From Paenibacillus illinoisensis NBRC 15959 (lineage in GTDB: Bacteria > Bacillota > Bacilli > Paenibacillales > Paenibacillaceae), in NCBI RefSeq assembly GCF_004000925.1, contig NZ_BIME01000004.1, positions 248,001 through 312,000 of the forward strand: DNA of 64,000 nucleotides, in the 5' to 3' direction. A model generated the notes under the pieces. That model was not told the DNA's origin. It saw nothing but the letters and a program-made list of their open reading frames with translations, and searched no databases. Positions 50,000 to 59,174 of this stretch are shown here, piece after piece (position 1 is the first letter of the stretch; each line of letters begins with the position of its first letter). A program made the position numbers and the translations under genes.

Positions 50000-51007
50000 G
50001 TGACGGTAACCATTTATGATGTGGCACGTGAAGCTGGTGTGTCCATGGCAACGGTATCGCGGGTGGTAAATAACAACCCGAATGTTAAGCCACAAACGCG
50101 CAAAAAAGTATATGAAGCCATCGAGCGGTTGGGATATCGTCCGAATGCGGTAGCCAGAGGTTTGGCGAGCAAGAAGACAACCACGGTCGGGGTCGTTATT
50201 CCGGACATTTCAAACTCGACTTTCGCAGAGATTGCCCGCGGGATCGAGGATATTGCGAATATGTATCACTACAACATTATTTTGTGTAATGCGGACAAGA
50301 AAAAGGAAAAAGAAATCCGTGTCATCAACACGCTGCTGGAGAAACAGGTAGATGGCCTGCTCTTCATGGGTGGAACAGTAACGGATGAACATATTCAGGC
50401 GTTTCAGTCTGCGGCTGTACCAATCGTGCTCTGTGCAACGAGTGACGAGAAGGGAACATATCCTTCCGTGGATATCGACCACGAAGCTGCAGCTTTTGAT
50501 GCGGTGAACACATTGATTCGTCATGGGCATAAGGAAATTGCGATGATCAGTGGTACACTGCAGGATCCTGCGAACGGGTATGCCCGTTTCCAAGGGTACA
50601 AAAAAGCACTTGAAGCGGCGGGAATGGAATATCAGGAGGATCTGGTACGGATCGGTAACTATCGTTACGAGTCCGGTGTGGAAGCAATGAAATATTTCCT
50701 CGGACTGAAGAAGAGACCAACCGCCATCTTTGCTGCAACGGACGAAATGGCCATTGGTGCCATTCACTCCATTCAGGATGAAGGCTTGAAGGTACCAGAC
50801 GACTTCTCCATCATTAGTGTGGATAACATTCGTATGGCTTCCATGGTTCGTCCTCAATTGACAACGGTGGCACAGCCGATGTATGACCTTGGCGCAGTAG
50901 CGATGCGTTTGCTCACCAAGTTGATGAAGAAGGAAAATGTGGAGAACCCACGGGTTATTTTGCCGCATGAAACGATTCTTCGTCTGTCAGTAAGCCACGC
51001 TGGCTAA
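50000..51007 (+). CDS. ccpA: Catabolite control protein A
   Basis: A 335-residue LacI-family regulator that acts on carbon metabolism with HPr-Ser46-P or Crh-P as corepressor and binds cre sites. The DNA-binding start is nearly that of Bacillus Ccp[29 protein letters not shown], then [16 protein letters not shown]. The GTG is chosen because GGAGAG is eight bases upstream and the product begins like Bacillus CcpA (M-TVTIYDV); an ATG five codons earlier contains this site. Its own target, a cre site, is upstream of acsA in this window. Confidence 0.96.
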   Translation: MTVTIYDVAREAGVSMATVSRVVNNNPNVKPQTRKKVYEAIERLGYRPNAVARGLASKKTTTVGVVIPDISNSTFAEIARGIEDIANMYHYNIILCNADKKKEKEIRVINTLLEKQVDGLLFMGGTVTDEHIQAFQSAAVPIVLCATSDEKGTYPSVDIDHEAAAFDAVNTLIRHGHKEIAMISGTLQDPANGYARFQGYKKALEAAGMEYQEDLVRIGNYRYESGVEAMKYFLGLKKRPTAIFAATDEMAIGAIHSIQDEGLKVPDDFSIISVDNIRMASMVRPQLTTVAQPMYDLGAVAMRLLTKLMKKENVENPRVILPHETILRLSVSHAG

Positions 51008-51060
51008 GCCAAAGTAATTCGAAAAGGGAGAAGGAATTCTCTCTACATAATGGATATACG

Positions 51061-51084
51061 GAAGCTCCGGAGACGGAGCTTTTG
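51061..51084 (+). terminator. Rho-independent terminator of ccpA
   Basis: AAGCTCCG, GAGA, CGGAGCTT, TT. Confidence 0.8.
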
Positions 51085-51146
51085 TGCTTCATGAGGATGG
51101 ATCAGGCGAACCGGACAGGTCCGGAAGTGAATAGGGGGTAGCAAGA

Positions 51147-51842
51147 TTGAAGGAAACGATTGGGATCATTGGAGCTATGGATGAAGAAGTAGAACTTCTG
51201 CTGGCTGGCATGAAGCAGCTGGAGACGGTGAAGCAAACCGGCATTACGTATGTGGCGGGTGAATGGCTGGGCAAGCAGATCGTGGTGTGTAAATCGGGTG
51301 TCGGCAAAGTGAACGCGGCGGTGACCACGCAAATTTTGATCGATCGTTTCCAAGTGGACCGGATTATATTTACGGGTGTTGCGGGCGCAGTCAACCCGGA
51401 ACTGAACATTGGAGATATCGTAATCTCTTCCGTATGCGTTCAGCACGACATGGACGTGACTCCGCTCGGCTTCGAACGGGGAGTGATCCCGTATCAGGAA
51501 ACCTCCGCATTCCCCGCGGAACCTGCTCTGATTGCATTAGCAGAGGAAGCGTGTAAGGCACAGGGAGCCAAGTATCTGATTGGTAAGGTATTGTCTGGAG
51601 ATCAGTTTATTGCGAGCAAGGAGACCGTGAACATGCTGTATACCGAAATGGATGGAGCATGTGCGGAGATGGAGGGAGCTGCCGTCGCTCAGGTTAGCTT
51701 CATGAATCGGGTTCCTTTTGTTGTGCTGCGCGGTATGTCCGATAAAGCGGACGGGTCGGCTCATGTGAACTTTGCTGAATTTACCGTGCAATCTTCTCAG
51801 CGTTCTCATCGGATTGTCGAGCACATGCTTGAAAATATGTAA
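51147..51842 (+). CDS. mtnN: 5'-methylthioadenosine/S-adenosylhomocysteine nucleosidase
   Basis: A 231-residue hydrolase that removes adenine from MTA and SAH, in methionine salvage and control of SAM-dependent methylation; its product is also the precursor for autoinducer-2. Motifs: IGIIGAMDEEV (catalytic Glu13), GVAGAVNPELNIGDIVIS, AEMEGAAVAQV (Glu) and RGMSDKAD (Asp). TTG start after AGGGGGTAGC. Single gene with terminator. Confidence 0.95.
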   Translation: MKETIGIIGAMDEEVELLLAGMKQLETVKQTGITYVAGEWLGKQIVVCKSGVGKVNAAVTTQILIDRFQVDRIIFTGVAGAVNPELNIGDIVISSVCVQHDMDVTPLGFERGVIPYQETSAFPAEPALIALAEEACKAQGAKYLIGKVLSGDQFIASKETVNMLYTEMDGACAEMEGAAVAQVSFMNRVPFVVLRGMSDKADGSAHVNFAEFTVQSSQRSHRIVEHMLENM

Positions 51843-51893
51843 TGTGGAGTCTCTTTCAGAAGCTGCCATATAGAAGTATGAGTCTATAAACGA

Positions 51894-51957
51894 AAACCGC
51901 CTTTCGTGGGCAGTTCCAGTTTGTCATCTGGAGCTGCCTAGAGAGGCGGTTTTTTTC
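51894..51957. terminator. Two-sided terminator between mtnN and acuA
   Basis: AACCGCCT with AGGCGGTT outside and GGGCAGTTCCAG with CTGGAGCTGCC inside; T-run on the plus strand. Confidence 0.85.
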
Positions 51958-51984
51958 AGATACACGTATATCTCAATAAATGTA

Positions 51985-52617
51985 TTAATACATGAAGCGA
52001 TGACGAAACCGTACACGGTCGAATTGTTCCTCGGAGGACATGGGTACTTCACTGCCGATGCGCACCATGAGACAGTTGGCCGGATGAGAGCAAATCTCGG
52101 GATCGTCCGTGGCGTACCACGTCATGTCCACAGTCTGCATCAGTCGCTCCATCATTTTGCGATAATCCCAGACGGAAAGGCCGCTGCCCTTCAGATCCCA
52201 ATGCCAGTAATATTCCGTGGTGAAAACAATATATCTTTCCATCTGTCCATTTTCAAATGCGGTGAGCAGCATCTCGCGTCCGACTCCGAGTGAACGGTAT
52301 TCGTCAGCCACTTCGATAGCTCCGAGCTCAATGAGATCCATCATGTTCCCTTCAGACCAGCGTTCACAATCATCCGCATAGTGAAATGTAACATATCCGA
52401 TAATCGTCTCATTTTCACGTGCAATGATGATTCTTCCTTCAGGCAATGCCGCAATCTCGGCCAGCGCTTCCTGCTGCTCAGAAGGACGACGAAAGGCATC
52501 CAGATCGGGATGAAACGCAAGTTTGGTGATTGCCTCGGGAGGCACAGGGCCTTCTACCGTGACTCGGTGGCCGGACTTGAAGATGGAACGCATATGATAC
52601 GCCTTGATATGCTCCAT
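51985..52617 (-). CDS. acuA: Acetoin utilization protein AcuA, AcsA-inactivating acetyltransferase
   Basis: A 210-residue GNAT protein, the same length as Bacillus AcuA. The acetyl-CoA loop is DEYRSLGVGREML and the C-terminus ends in REM-like VRFRHRFMY. AcuA acetylates the active-site lysine of acetyl-CoA synthetase and switches it off. It is divergent to acsA with a cre site between. Bacillus has acuABC as an operon; here acuB and acuC do not follow, since mtnN is the next gene on the other strand. ATG after GAGAGGAGC. Confidence 0.92.
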   Translation of the reverse strand: MEHIKAYHMRSIFKSGHRVTVEGPVPPEAITKLAFHPDLDAFRRPSEQQEALAEIAALPEGRIIIARENETIIGYVTFHYADDCERWSEGNMMDLIELGAIEVADEYRSLGVGREMLLTAFENGQMERYIVFTTEYYWHWDLKGSGLSVWDYRKMMERLMQTVDMTWYATDDPEICSHPANCLMVRIGSEVPMSSEEQFDRVRFRHRFMY

Positions 52618-52793
52618 GGTTCATGCTCCTCTCTCCCCCTACTTATAGCAAAAAATCAAAAAATTGAAAACCCATAGACGATGATTGTGTAGATTTGCTA
52701 TAATTGCGTAGACAAAAAACGTTCACAATTCAAGCAGATTTGAGTTCATTGGTTTGGCCAGACAGGTACATGATGAGAATTTCTCTCTATTAA

Positions 52794-52807
52794 TGTAAGC
52801 GCTAACT
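52794..52807. promoter_or_regulatory. cre site (CcpA operator) before acsA
   Basis: TGTAAGCGCTAACT fits TGWAANCGNTNWCA at 13 of 14 positions. It is 82 bases upstream of acsA in the acuA-acsA intergenic space, the location expected from Bacillus, where CcpA represses both. Confidence 0.75.
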
Positions 52808-52888
52808 GGAAGTTCAGTCAACACAAAGGCAATGAGAAGTAACCTATTATGGGAAATCGAAATGTCGAGTTGAAGGAGGCTGGCAAGC

Positions 52889-54613
52889 ATGAGTCAAGCA
52901 CATGGTGAGATGCTGCAAACGGTTGTGTCTGAATCTAATCTGGGCGATTACACAGAGGCCCGAAGCCGGTTTGATTGGGAATCGGTGGAGAGGCACTTTA
53001 CGTGGCACGCCAGCGGAAAAGTCAACATGGCGCATGAAGCGATTGATCGTCATGTACTGGAAGGAAGAGGCGGGAGAACGGCGCTGTTATACAGTGATGC
53101 CTCGCGTGAAGAAGCGTATACTTTTGCGGATTTGAGCGAGCAATCAAACCGTTTTGGGAATGTCCTGCGCAAATATGGCATTGTCCGGGGAGACCGGGTG
53201 TTTATTTTTATGCCTAGAAGTCCTGAGTTGTATTTCAGCCTGCTTGGTGTGTTAAAAGCAGGAGCCATAGCCGGACCGCTGTTTGAGGCGTTTATGGAGA
53301 CGGCAGTCAAAGACCGGCTGGAAGACAGCGGGGCCGTAGCTCTCGTCACGACGCCAGAACTGCTGGGACGCATTAAACGTGCGGAACTGCCGGAACTGAA
53401 GCATATCTTTGTTGTGGGTGGAGGTACCCAGACCGAAGAGGGTCTAATCGACTTTGACGCAGAGATGTCTGCAGCCTCGGATGATATGGAAGTGGAGTGG
53501 CTGAATCGTGAGGATGGGTTGCTTATTCACTATACATCGGGCTCTACGGGCAAGCCTAAGGGGGTCTATCACGTCCAAAATGCCATGATTCAGCATTACT
53601 ATACAGGCAAGGTAGTTCTTGATTTACGGGAAAATGACGTGTACTGGTGTACGGCTGACCCTGGATGGGTAACAGGTACCTCTTACGGAATTTTTGCTCC
53701 GTGGCTGAATGGAGTGACCAATGTTATTCGTGGTGGCCGGTTCAGCCCGCAAGATTGGTACAGCACCATTGAGAAAAATAAAGTCAGCGTCTGGTACAGT
53801 GCCCCGACTGCGTTCCGTATGCTGATGGGTGCAGGGGACGAGACTATTGCACAACATGATCTCAGCAGCTTGCGACATGTAATGTCGGTTGGAGAACCGC
53901 TCAATCCCGAAGTGGTGCGTTGGGGATGGAAAGCCTATGGTCAGCGAATTCATGATACCTGGTGGATGACAGAGACCGGAGCACAGCTGATTTGTAACTA
54001 TCCGGAGATGCCGATTAAGCCTGGTTCAATGGGGCGGCCGCTGCCAGGAATTGAAGCAGCCATTATCGATGACCGAGGACAGGAACTCCCTCCATACAGC
54101 ATGGGGAACCTCGCTATACGTACACCTTGGCCATCCATGATGGCGAAGATTTGGAACAACCCGGCCAAATACGATGAATATTTCAGGCTGTCTGGCTGGT
54201 ATGTATCCGGGGATTCGGCGTATATGGACGAAGAAGGGTATTTCTGGTTCCAGGGCCGGATCGATGATGTAATCAATTCTTCCGGAGAACGTATTGGTCC
54301 ATTTGAAGTGGAGAGCAAGCTCGTAGAGCATCCTGCCGTAGCAGAGGCCGGAGTTATTGGTAAGCCGGATGTGACGCGCGGGGAGATTATCAAGGCGTTT
54401 GTAGCGCTGCGTGAGGGCTATGAAGCGACTCCTGAGTTGAAGGAAGAGATCTATCGATTTGTAAAAGAGGGCTTGTCTGCTCATGCAGCTCCGCGAGAGA
54501 TCGAGTTTAAGGATAAACTGCCGAAGACTCGTTCCGGTAAAATCATGCGACGTGTGCTGAAGGCTTGGGAGCTCGATTTGCCGACAGGTGATCTGTCCAC
54601 TATTGAAGATTAA
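52889..54613 (+). CDS. acsA: Acetyl-CoA synthetase
   Basis: A 574-residue AMP-forming enzyme that activates acetate. P-loop YTSGSTGKPKGV, acetate pocket GWVTGTSYGI and WWMTETGAQ, the hinge region SGDSAYMDEEGYFWFQGRIDD and the C-terminal PKTRSGKIMRR with Lys551, the residue AcuA acetylates. The shorter Bacillus-type length differs from the 650-residue E. coli Acs. ATG after AAGGAGGC. Divergent to acuA and under a cre site. Confidence 0.96.
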   Translation: MSQAHGEMLQTVVSESNLGDYTEARSRFDWESVERHFTWHASGKVNMAHEAIDRHVLEGRGGRTALLYSDASREEAYTFADLSEQSNRFGNVLRKYGIVRGDRVFIFMPRSPELYFSLLGVLKAGAIAGPLFEAFMETAVKDRLEDSGAVALVTTPELLGRIKRAELPELKHIFVVGGGTQTEEGLIDFDAEMSAASDDMEVEWLNREDGLLIHYTSGSTGKPKGVYHVQNAMIQHYYTGKVVLDLRENDVYWCTADPGWVTGTSYGIFAPWLNGVTNVIRGGRFSPQDWYSTIEKNKVSVWYSAPTAFRMLMGAGDETIAQHDLSSLRHVMSVGEPLNPEVVRWGWKAYGQRIHDTWWMTETGAQLICNYPEMPIKPGSMGRPLPGIEAAIIDDRGQELPPYSMGNLAIRTPWPSMMAKIWNNPAKYDEYFRLSGWYVSGDSAYMDEEGYFWFQGRIDDVINSSGERIGPFEVESKLVEHPAVAEAGVIGKPDVTRGEIIKAFVALREGYEATPELKEEIYRFVKEGLSAHAAPREIEFKDKLPKTRSGKIMRRVLKAWELDLPTGDLSTIED

Positions 54614-54664
54614 TAACCGTCGAAGTTAATTACTGAATACGCGGTGCCTGTATTTTTAAGAACT

Positions 54665-54701
54665 AGCCTGATTTGCGTAAGATGCAGATCAGGCTTTTTA
54701 T
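54665..54701 (+). terminator. Rho-independent terminator of acsA
   Basis: AGCCTGATTTGC pairs with GCAGATCAGGCT, then TTTT. Confidence 0.88.
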
Positions 54702-54712
54702 TATATGAAGAA

Positions 54713-54746
54713 AAGCCCCCATCCTCTAATGAGAGGGTGGGGGCTT
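54713..54746 (-). terminator. Rho-independent terminator of the PBP gene
   Basis: AAGCCCCCACCCTC pairs with GAGGATGGGGGCTT on the minus strand, followed by TTCTTC. Confidence 0.85.
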
Positions 54747-54771
54747 AAAAAAACGTGCGTTACGGTAATCC

Positions 54772-57700
54772 TTACGGTTGATATGGGACAGCAACAGAGG
54801 GCTCGGATTCTCCTACACTGTTGATGGCAGATACTTTGAACCATCCGCTTGTAGAGGCAGGTACACCGTAATCCATTGAGGTACCCGAAGTTGTTCCAAT
54901 CTTGGTATAAGGGGCAGAGCCCGTTTCACTGTAATAGACGGCATAGCTCTGTACACCATCGCTCTCTGGATTGGAGGCCCATTGAATGCGCAATCCTTGG
55001 GTGAGAGCTGCTACGCTAACCTGTCCAGGGGTACCTGGAACGGTGGTTGTAGCGTTATTGTTTTCATTTTCTTCCGGCTCAACGATGGTTCCAGGAACAT
55101 TGATCGGTTCTTTTACTTCCTCATCCGGGAGTGGATCTGACACTCCTGCACTGCTAACCACAGCACTAGGAGCAGATTCTTTGCCGGCTACATCGACAGC
55201 AGTGACATAGAAAGTGAAATTCCCTCCCTGTGCGTATGCTGTAAATGATCTGGATTCACCTGTCAGGACAACTTGGCCCTGGTTCTGGAAGCCGGCACCA
55301 TTTACGGAGCGATACAACCGATATCCGACAACGTCATTTTCAGGCGTTGCGTTAAATGTAATTACAGCTTTGCCATTAGCAACGGATATCCTCACATTCC
55401 CTGGTGCATCTGGTGCCTTGCCATTGTCCGATCTCGGGTCGACTTGTGTTGGCATGTCTGCATCCGCATCTTCTGGCAGATAATAGGCAAGGGATTCGTG
55501 ACGGCTCATCCGTGAGAATGCATTTTGCAATTCTTTGATCAGATCGGAGATCGGTTTCTTACGTTTAATAACCGTCTTCTCCTTCAGCATGTCGCCAGGT
55601 GTTTCATCACGAGGGATGTAGTTTACACCATTGTAGGTAATGTATTTTGCTTTGGCGACACCATCATCACTATCTTTGGGAATAAATTTGCTGTTGAAAA
55701 TATCGGTTACAAATTTGTCAGTCAGTGATGTCGGCAGTTTGCCGCTATAAGCAGACACCGTACGTGTTTCAATGCCCGATGGTTTCTTGAATGAATCCGT
55801 CACGAACAATTCCTTGTCGGTTGCAACGACTTCATTCATAATCTGAGACCAGAGCTGCTGGGCACGTTTACGCTGAGATTTGGTTTCAAGGGTGTTAACA
55901 GGCTGTTTGTATCCAACCCACACACCAAGCGTAACATCAGGCGTATAGCCTTCAAACCAGACATCCGCATAGTTTTGCGTTGAACCGGTTTTTCCTACGA
56001 CAGGTGCACTTTTCGTATACTTATACGTTTCGCGTACCTTATCCGCAGTACCTTCGGTAATTACGGTTCTTAACATATCTGTCATGAGGTACGCCGTCTG
56101 TTCGGAAAATGCCTGAACAGGTTCGGATTCATGCTTATAAACGATATTTCCTTTGGAGTCTACAATTTTGCTAATCATGTATGAGTCGTTATATACCCCA
56201 TTATTCGCAATAGCTCCGTAAGCATTCGTGAGTTCTTCCACGGTTACACCGTACTGGAGTCCCCCGAGAACACCCGTCTGAGCCTGATAGTCCTGCTGCT
56301 GAATGGTCGTTATGCCAAGCTTCTTGGAGAATGCCCAGGCTTTTTCGATCCCGACGTCTTCATTGAAGAGTTTCAGGGCAGGAACGTTCAGGGAATAGTT
56401 CAGGGCTCTACGAGCGGTTACAAGTCCCTGATAACGATTGTTCGCATTCTTCGGAATATGGAAGCCGTTTGAGCCTCCATCCTTAAGAATGATCGGTGAA
56501 TCATCAATAATGGACGCGGGTTGAACCAGTCCTTCTTCCAGAGCAGGCAGGTAGGCAGCAATAGGCTTCATCGTTGAACCTGGCTGACGCACCATCTGGG
56601 TTGCGTAGTTCATCTGTTCATCCTGGAAGCTCCGGCCTTCAATCATACCCAGAATAGCCCCGGTTTTGTGATCAATCATGATAGCTGCAGTCTGTTCTTT
56701 TCCCTTTTTGGGATCGTCCGCAGCAAAATTACTGTCATTCTCGGCAATGGTACGCATCGTTTTGTACACACTTTTGTTAATCGTTGTGTATATGCGATAT
56801 CCACCTGTACGCAATTGCTGCTGAGCTTCTTCGAGCAGAGCACTGCTTTCCTTTTGGGTCCCATCATCGGTAGAATCTGAACCCTCGGAAGTTCCTTCAG
56901 CTGCTGTGTCAGAATTCATTTGTTTCATCAAAATTTGTGCAGCCTGGCGTTCAGTTTCCATCATAAGATATGGATAAGTGTTGTAAGCCTTGACGGTCTT
57001 CGGTGCCAGTGAACTCTTAATATCAAAAGCAAGAGCTTCGTCATACTCGGTTTGATTGATTTTGCCAAGTTCAAGCATACGGCGTAATACCAGATGCTGG
57101 CGGTTGATTGCACGCTCAAAATTATCCTCTACAAAGTCGCCTTTTCCGTTAAAGGCTGAGTAAGAGGAGGGGAGCTGAGGCAATCCGGCAAGATAGGCTG
57201 CCTGAGCCGTGTTTATTTTCTCCAGATCATTAATGTTGAACAATCCTTTGGCAGCTGCCTTGATCCCATACACATTATATCCACTGGAGCCGTTACCAAA
57301 AGGAACTTTATTCAGATACGCGGTCATGATCTCGTTCTTGGTCAGGAATCGTTCAAGTCGCAAGGACAGCAGTATTTCCTTGACTTTGCGGTCTTCGGTA
57401 CGATCCAGATTCAAGAACACACGCCGTGCCAATTGCTGAGTCAGCGTACTTCCGCCCGTTTGCACAGACTCTTTCAGCACCTTCTGCTTCACGGCTCGGA
57501 GCGTTCCGCTCATATCTACACCTTTATGTTCGTAAAAATGATTGTCTTCAATCGATATGACAGCATCAATAACTTTCTGTGGTATCTGGTCAAAGGTGAC
57601 CGGACGCCTGTCTTCTTCCGTACGTAATTGACCGATCGGGCTACCGTCGGCAAAGTAAGCAAAGCCTGTGATGGAGTTTTCGCTGACTTTTTGTTCAATC

Positions 57701-57888
57701 AGGGCCCTGGAGCGGACGGGCTCGTCTTTTACAATGGAACTGACGTATCCCATCAGAGCACCGCCTACAAATAGCGCCCCCATAAAACCCAGGACAACCA
57801 CCCATTTGACGACACTGCCCAGTCTGCGGGCGAAGCTGCGCTTGCGGGCAGGCTGTTCATCGGGCTTTTTCTTATTAACATCAACCAT
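54772..57888 (-). CDS. Class A penicillin-binding protein 1A with C-terminal fibronectin-like repeats
   Basis: A 1038-residue peptidoglycan synthase. A basic cytosolic tail and one helix (WVVVLGFMGALFVGGALMGYV) anchor it. The glycosyltransferase domain carries Glu114 in SIEDNHFYEHKG and GGSTLTQQLARRVFL. The transpeptidase has SxxK as GSTMK near residue 438, SxN as SLNV, and KTGS. From about residue 800 on, two fibronectin III-like domains follow (PDAPGNVRISVANGKAVITFNATPENDVVGYRLYR and the last 85 residues), joined by an Asn/Glu-rich linker. They may bind the wall or place the enzyme. ATG after AAAAGGAGGAAG. Bacillus PBP1 has other C-terminal segments. Confidence 0.94.
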   Translation of the reverse strand: MVDVNKKKPDEQPARKRSFARRLGSVVKWVVVLGFMGALFVGGALMGYVSSIVKDEPVRSRALIEQKVSENSITGFAYFADGSPIGQLRTEEDRRPVTFDQIPQKVIDAVISIEDNHFYEHKGVDMSGTLRAVKQKVLKESVQTGGSTLTQQLARRVFLNLDRTEDRKVKEILLSLRLERFLTKNEIMTAYLNKVPFGNGSSGYNVYGIKAAAKGLFNINDLEKINTAQAAYLAGLPQLPSSYSAFNGKGDFVEDNFERAINRQHLVLRRMLELGKINQTEYDEALAFDIKSSLAPKTVKAYNTYPYLMMETERQAAQILMKQMNSDTAAEGTSEGSDSTDDGTQKESSALLEEAQQQLRTGGYRIYTTINKSVYKTMRTIAENDSNFAADDPKKGKEQTAAIMIDHKTGAILGMIEGRSFQDEQMNYATQMVRQPGSTMKPIAAYLPALEEGLVQPASIIDDSPIILKDGGSNGFHIPKNANNRYQGLVTARRALNYSLNVPALKLFNEDVGIEKAWAFSKKLGITTIQQQDYQAQTGVLGGLQYGVTVEELTNAYGAIANNGVYNDSYMISKIVDSKGNIVYKHESEPVQAFSEQTAYLMTDMLRTVITEGTADKVRETYKYTKSAPVVGKTGSTQNYADVWFEGYTPDVTLGVWVGYKQPVNTLETKSQRKRAQQLWSQIMNEVVATDKELFVTDSFKKPSGIETRTVSAYSGKLPTSLTDKFVTDIFNSKFIPKDSDDGVAKAKYITYNGVNYIPRDETPGDMLKEKTVIKRKKPISDLIKELQNAFSRMSRHESLAYYLPEDADADMPTQVDPRSDNGKAPDAPGNVRISVANGKAVITFNATPENDVVGYRLYRSVNGAGFQNQGQVVLTGESRSFTAYAQGGNFTFYVTAVDVAGKESAPSAVVSSAGVSDPLPDEEVKEPINVPGTIVEPEENENNNATTTVPGTPGQVSVAALTQGLRIQWASNPESDGVQSYAVYYSETGSAPYTKIGTTSGTSMDYGVPASTSGWFKVSAINSVGESEPSVAVPYQP

Positions 57889-58045
57889 TCAGTGTCTTCC
57901 TCCTTTTAACAGCACTTATTATAGCATAAAAAGGCGGGTTTGCATGCCTGAGAAATACAAGCAATGGTCGAAAATTGCCATTATTTTATGGAATATGAAA
58001 TTTTTCATGCTACTAAATCCTGTATGCAAAAATTTGCTGACAACA

Positions 58046-58080
58046 AAAAAGCGATCCGAGAAAATCTCGAATCGCTTTTT
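58046..58080. terminator. Two-sided terminator near rpsD
   Basis: AAAAAGCGATCCGAGA, AAA, TCTCGAATCGCTTTTT. On the minus strand it ends rpsD. Confidence 0.9.
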
Positions 58081-58108
58081 GTGTGATGCTTTACTGAAAT
58101 TCCAACGA

Positions 58109-58708
58109 TTAACGGTTGTAGAACTCGACGATTTGTTTTTCGTCGATATCTTGGGACAACTCGGAACGCTCAGGCAGACGGATGTATTTACCTTCTACAG
58201 CAGCGTCGTTGAATTCAAGGTATGCTGGAAGATGCGAACGGTTTTCCAAAGCTTCCTTAACGGAAGAAAGACCGCGGCTTCTTTCACGCAGGCCGATTAC
58301 ATCGCCAGTGCTTACTTGGTAAGAAGCGATATCGACTTTTTTACCGTTTACTGTTACGTGACCGTGGGATACCAACTGACGTGCTCCTGCACGGGAGTTA
58401 GCAAATCCAAGACGGTAAACGAGGTTGTCAAGGCGGCACTCAAGCAAGAACATGAAGTTTTCACCCGCGATACCTTGCATTTTTTGCGCTCTAGCAAACA
58501 GAGTGCGGAATTGTTTTTCGCCCAAACCGTACATGTGGCGAAGTTTTTGTTTTTCTTGCAACTGCATACCGTAGTTGCTCATTTTTCTGCGTTGGTTAGC
58601 TCCGTGCTGACCTGGAGGGAAAGGACGTTTCAATTCTTTGCCTGTTCCGCTCAGGGAAATGCCGAGGCGACGGCTCAATTTAAATTTAGGACCAGTGTAA
58701 CGTGCCAT
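58109..58708 (-). CDS. rpsD: 30S ribosomal protein S4
   Basis: A 199-residue ribosomal protein that starts 30S assembly by binding the 16S 5' domain. The start [16 protein letters not shown] and the S4 domain ([37 protein letters not shown]) are standard. It lacks the N-terminal zinc-binding cysteines (none is visible), so it is the C-minus type. ATG with AAAAGGAGC upstream. It stands alone as in Bacillus, not in the alpha operon, and has a long leader. Confidence 0.97.
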   Translation of the reverse strand: MARYTGPKFKLSRRLGISLSGTGKELKRPFPPGQHGANQRRKMSNYGMQLQEKQKLRHMYGLGEKQFRTLFARAQKMQGIAGENFMFLLECRLDNLVYRLGFANSRAGARQLVSHGHVTVNGKKVDIASYQVSTGDVIGLRERSRGLSSVKEALENRSHLPAYLEFNDAAVEGKYIRLPERSELSQDIDEKQIVEFYNR

Positions 58709-58897
58709 GTTTATAGTAGCTCCTTTTTAGTTAAAGTTCATATAGGGCTCTGTTTGCGCTCCAATTTGTTGATGCGGGCAAGGCCACACATACGTCAATC
58801 AGGAAAGTTCAGCCGCTGTCCTGAAAGCAACAAAAAGAATGAGGGTGACACAACCGGTAATGCCCAAATTTAAAGACCCATTAGTAGTCTTCATCAA
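58709..58897 (-). promoter_or_regulatory. rpsD: Long 5' leader of rpsD, possible S4 autoregulatory RNA
   Basis: A 189-base untranslated leader lies between the promoter and rpsD. In Bacillus the S4 protein binds its own leader to limit synthesis. I see complementary blocks and T-runs but cannot fold it reliably by eye. Confidence 0.4.
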
Positions 58898-58903
58898 CAA
58901 TTT

Positions 58904-58932
58904 ATATTACAGTTTAAAAGAGACAAAGTCAA
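58904..58932 (-). promoter_or_regulatory. Sigma-A promoter of rpsD
   Basis: On the minus strand TTGACT, 17 bases, TAATAT. Confidence 0.7.
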
Positions 58933-59174
58933 GAGTAGGAGAAAGGCAAAAAAACGTCTAAATTTGTCGATAGGTCATTAGGCCCAAAAAAATGGGACAA
59001 TTTTCTGAAATATGGATGCAAAAAAGCAATAAAGAGAGTAAAATAGAATGTATCTTAACTTTAAATGATCATGTACATTAAGGTTATCGTAAGGTTTTTG
59101 CAGGTTTACGATAACGTCTGCAGATTAATGCATCCCTTTAGAGGTTGCAAAAACGGTGCAAAGGAGCGCCTGAC
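58933..59174. other. Intergenic region between rpsD and the diguanylate cyclase
   Basis: An AT-rich stretch between divergent genes; it must hold the diguanylate cyclase promoter, but I do not see a convincing one. No gene or repeat. Confidence 0.4.

Noticed and set aside
57668..58873. 401-codon plus-strand frame over rpsD and the PBP start
   Set aside because: Antisense to rpsD, begins inside the PBP gene and runs through a terminator; low-complexity product with no family features.
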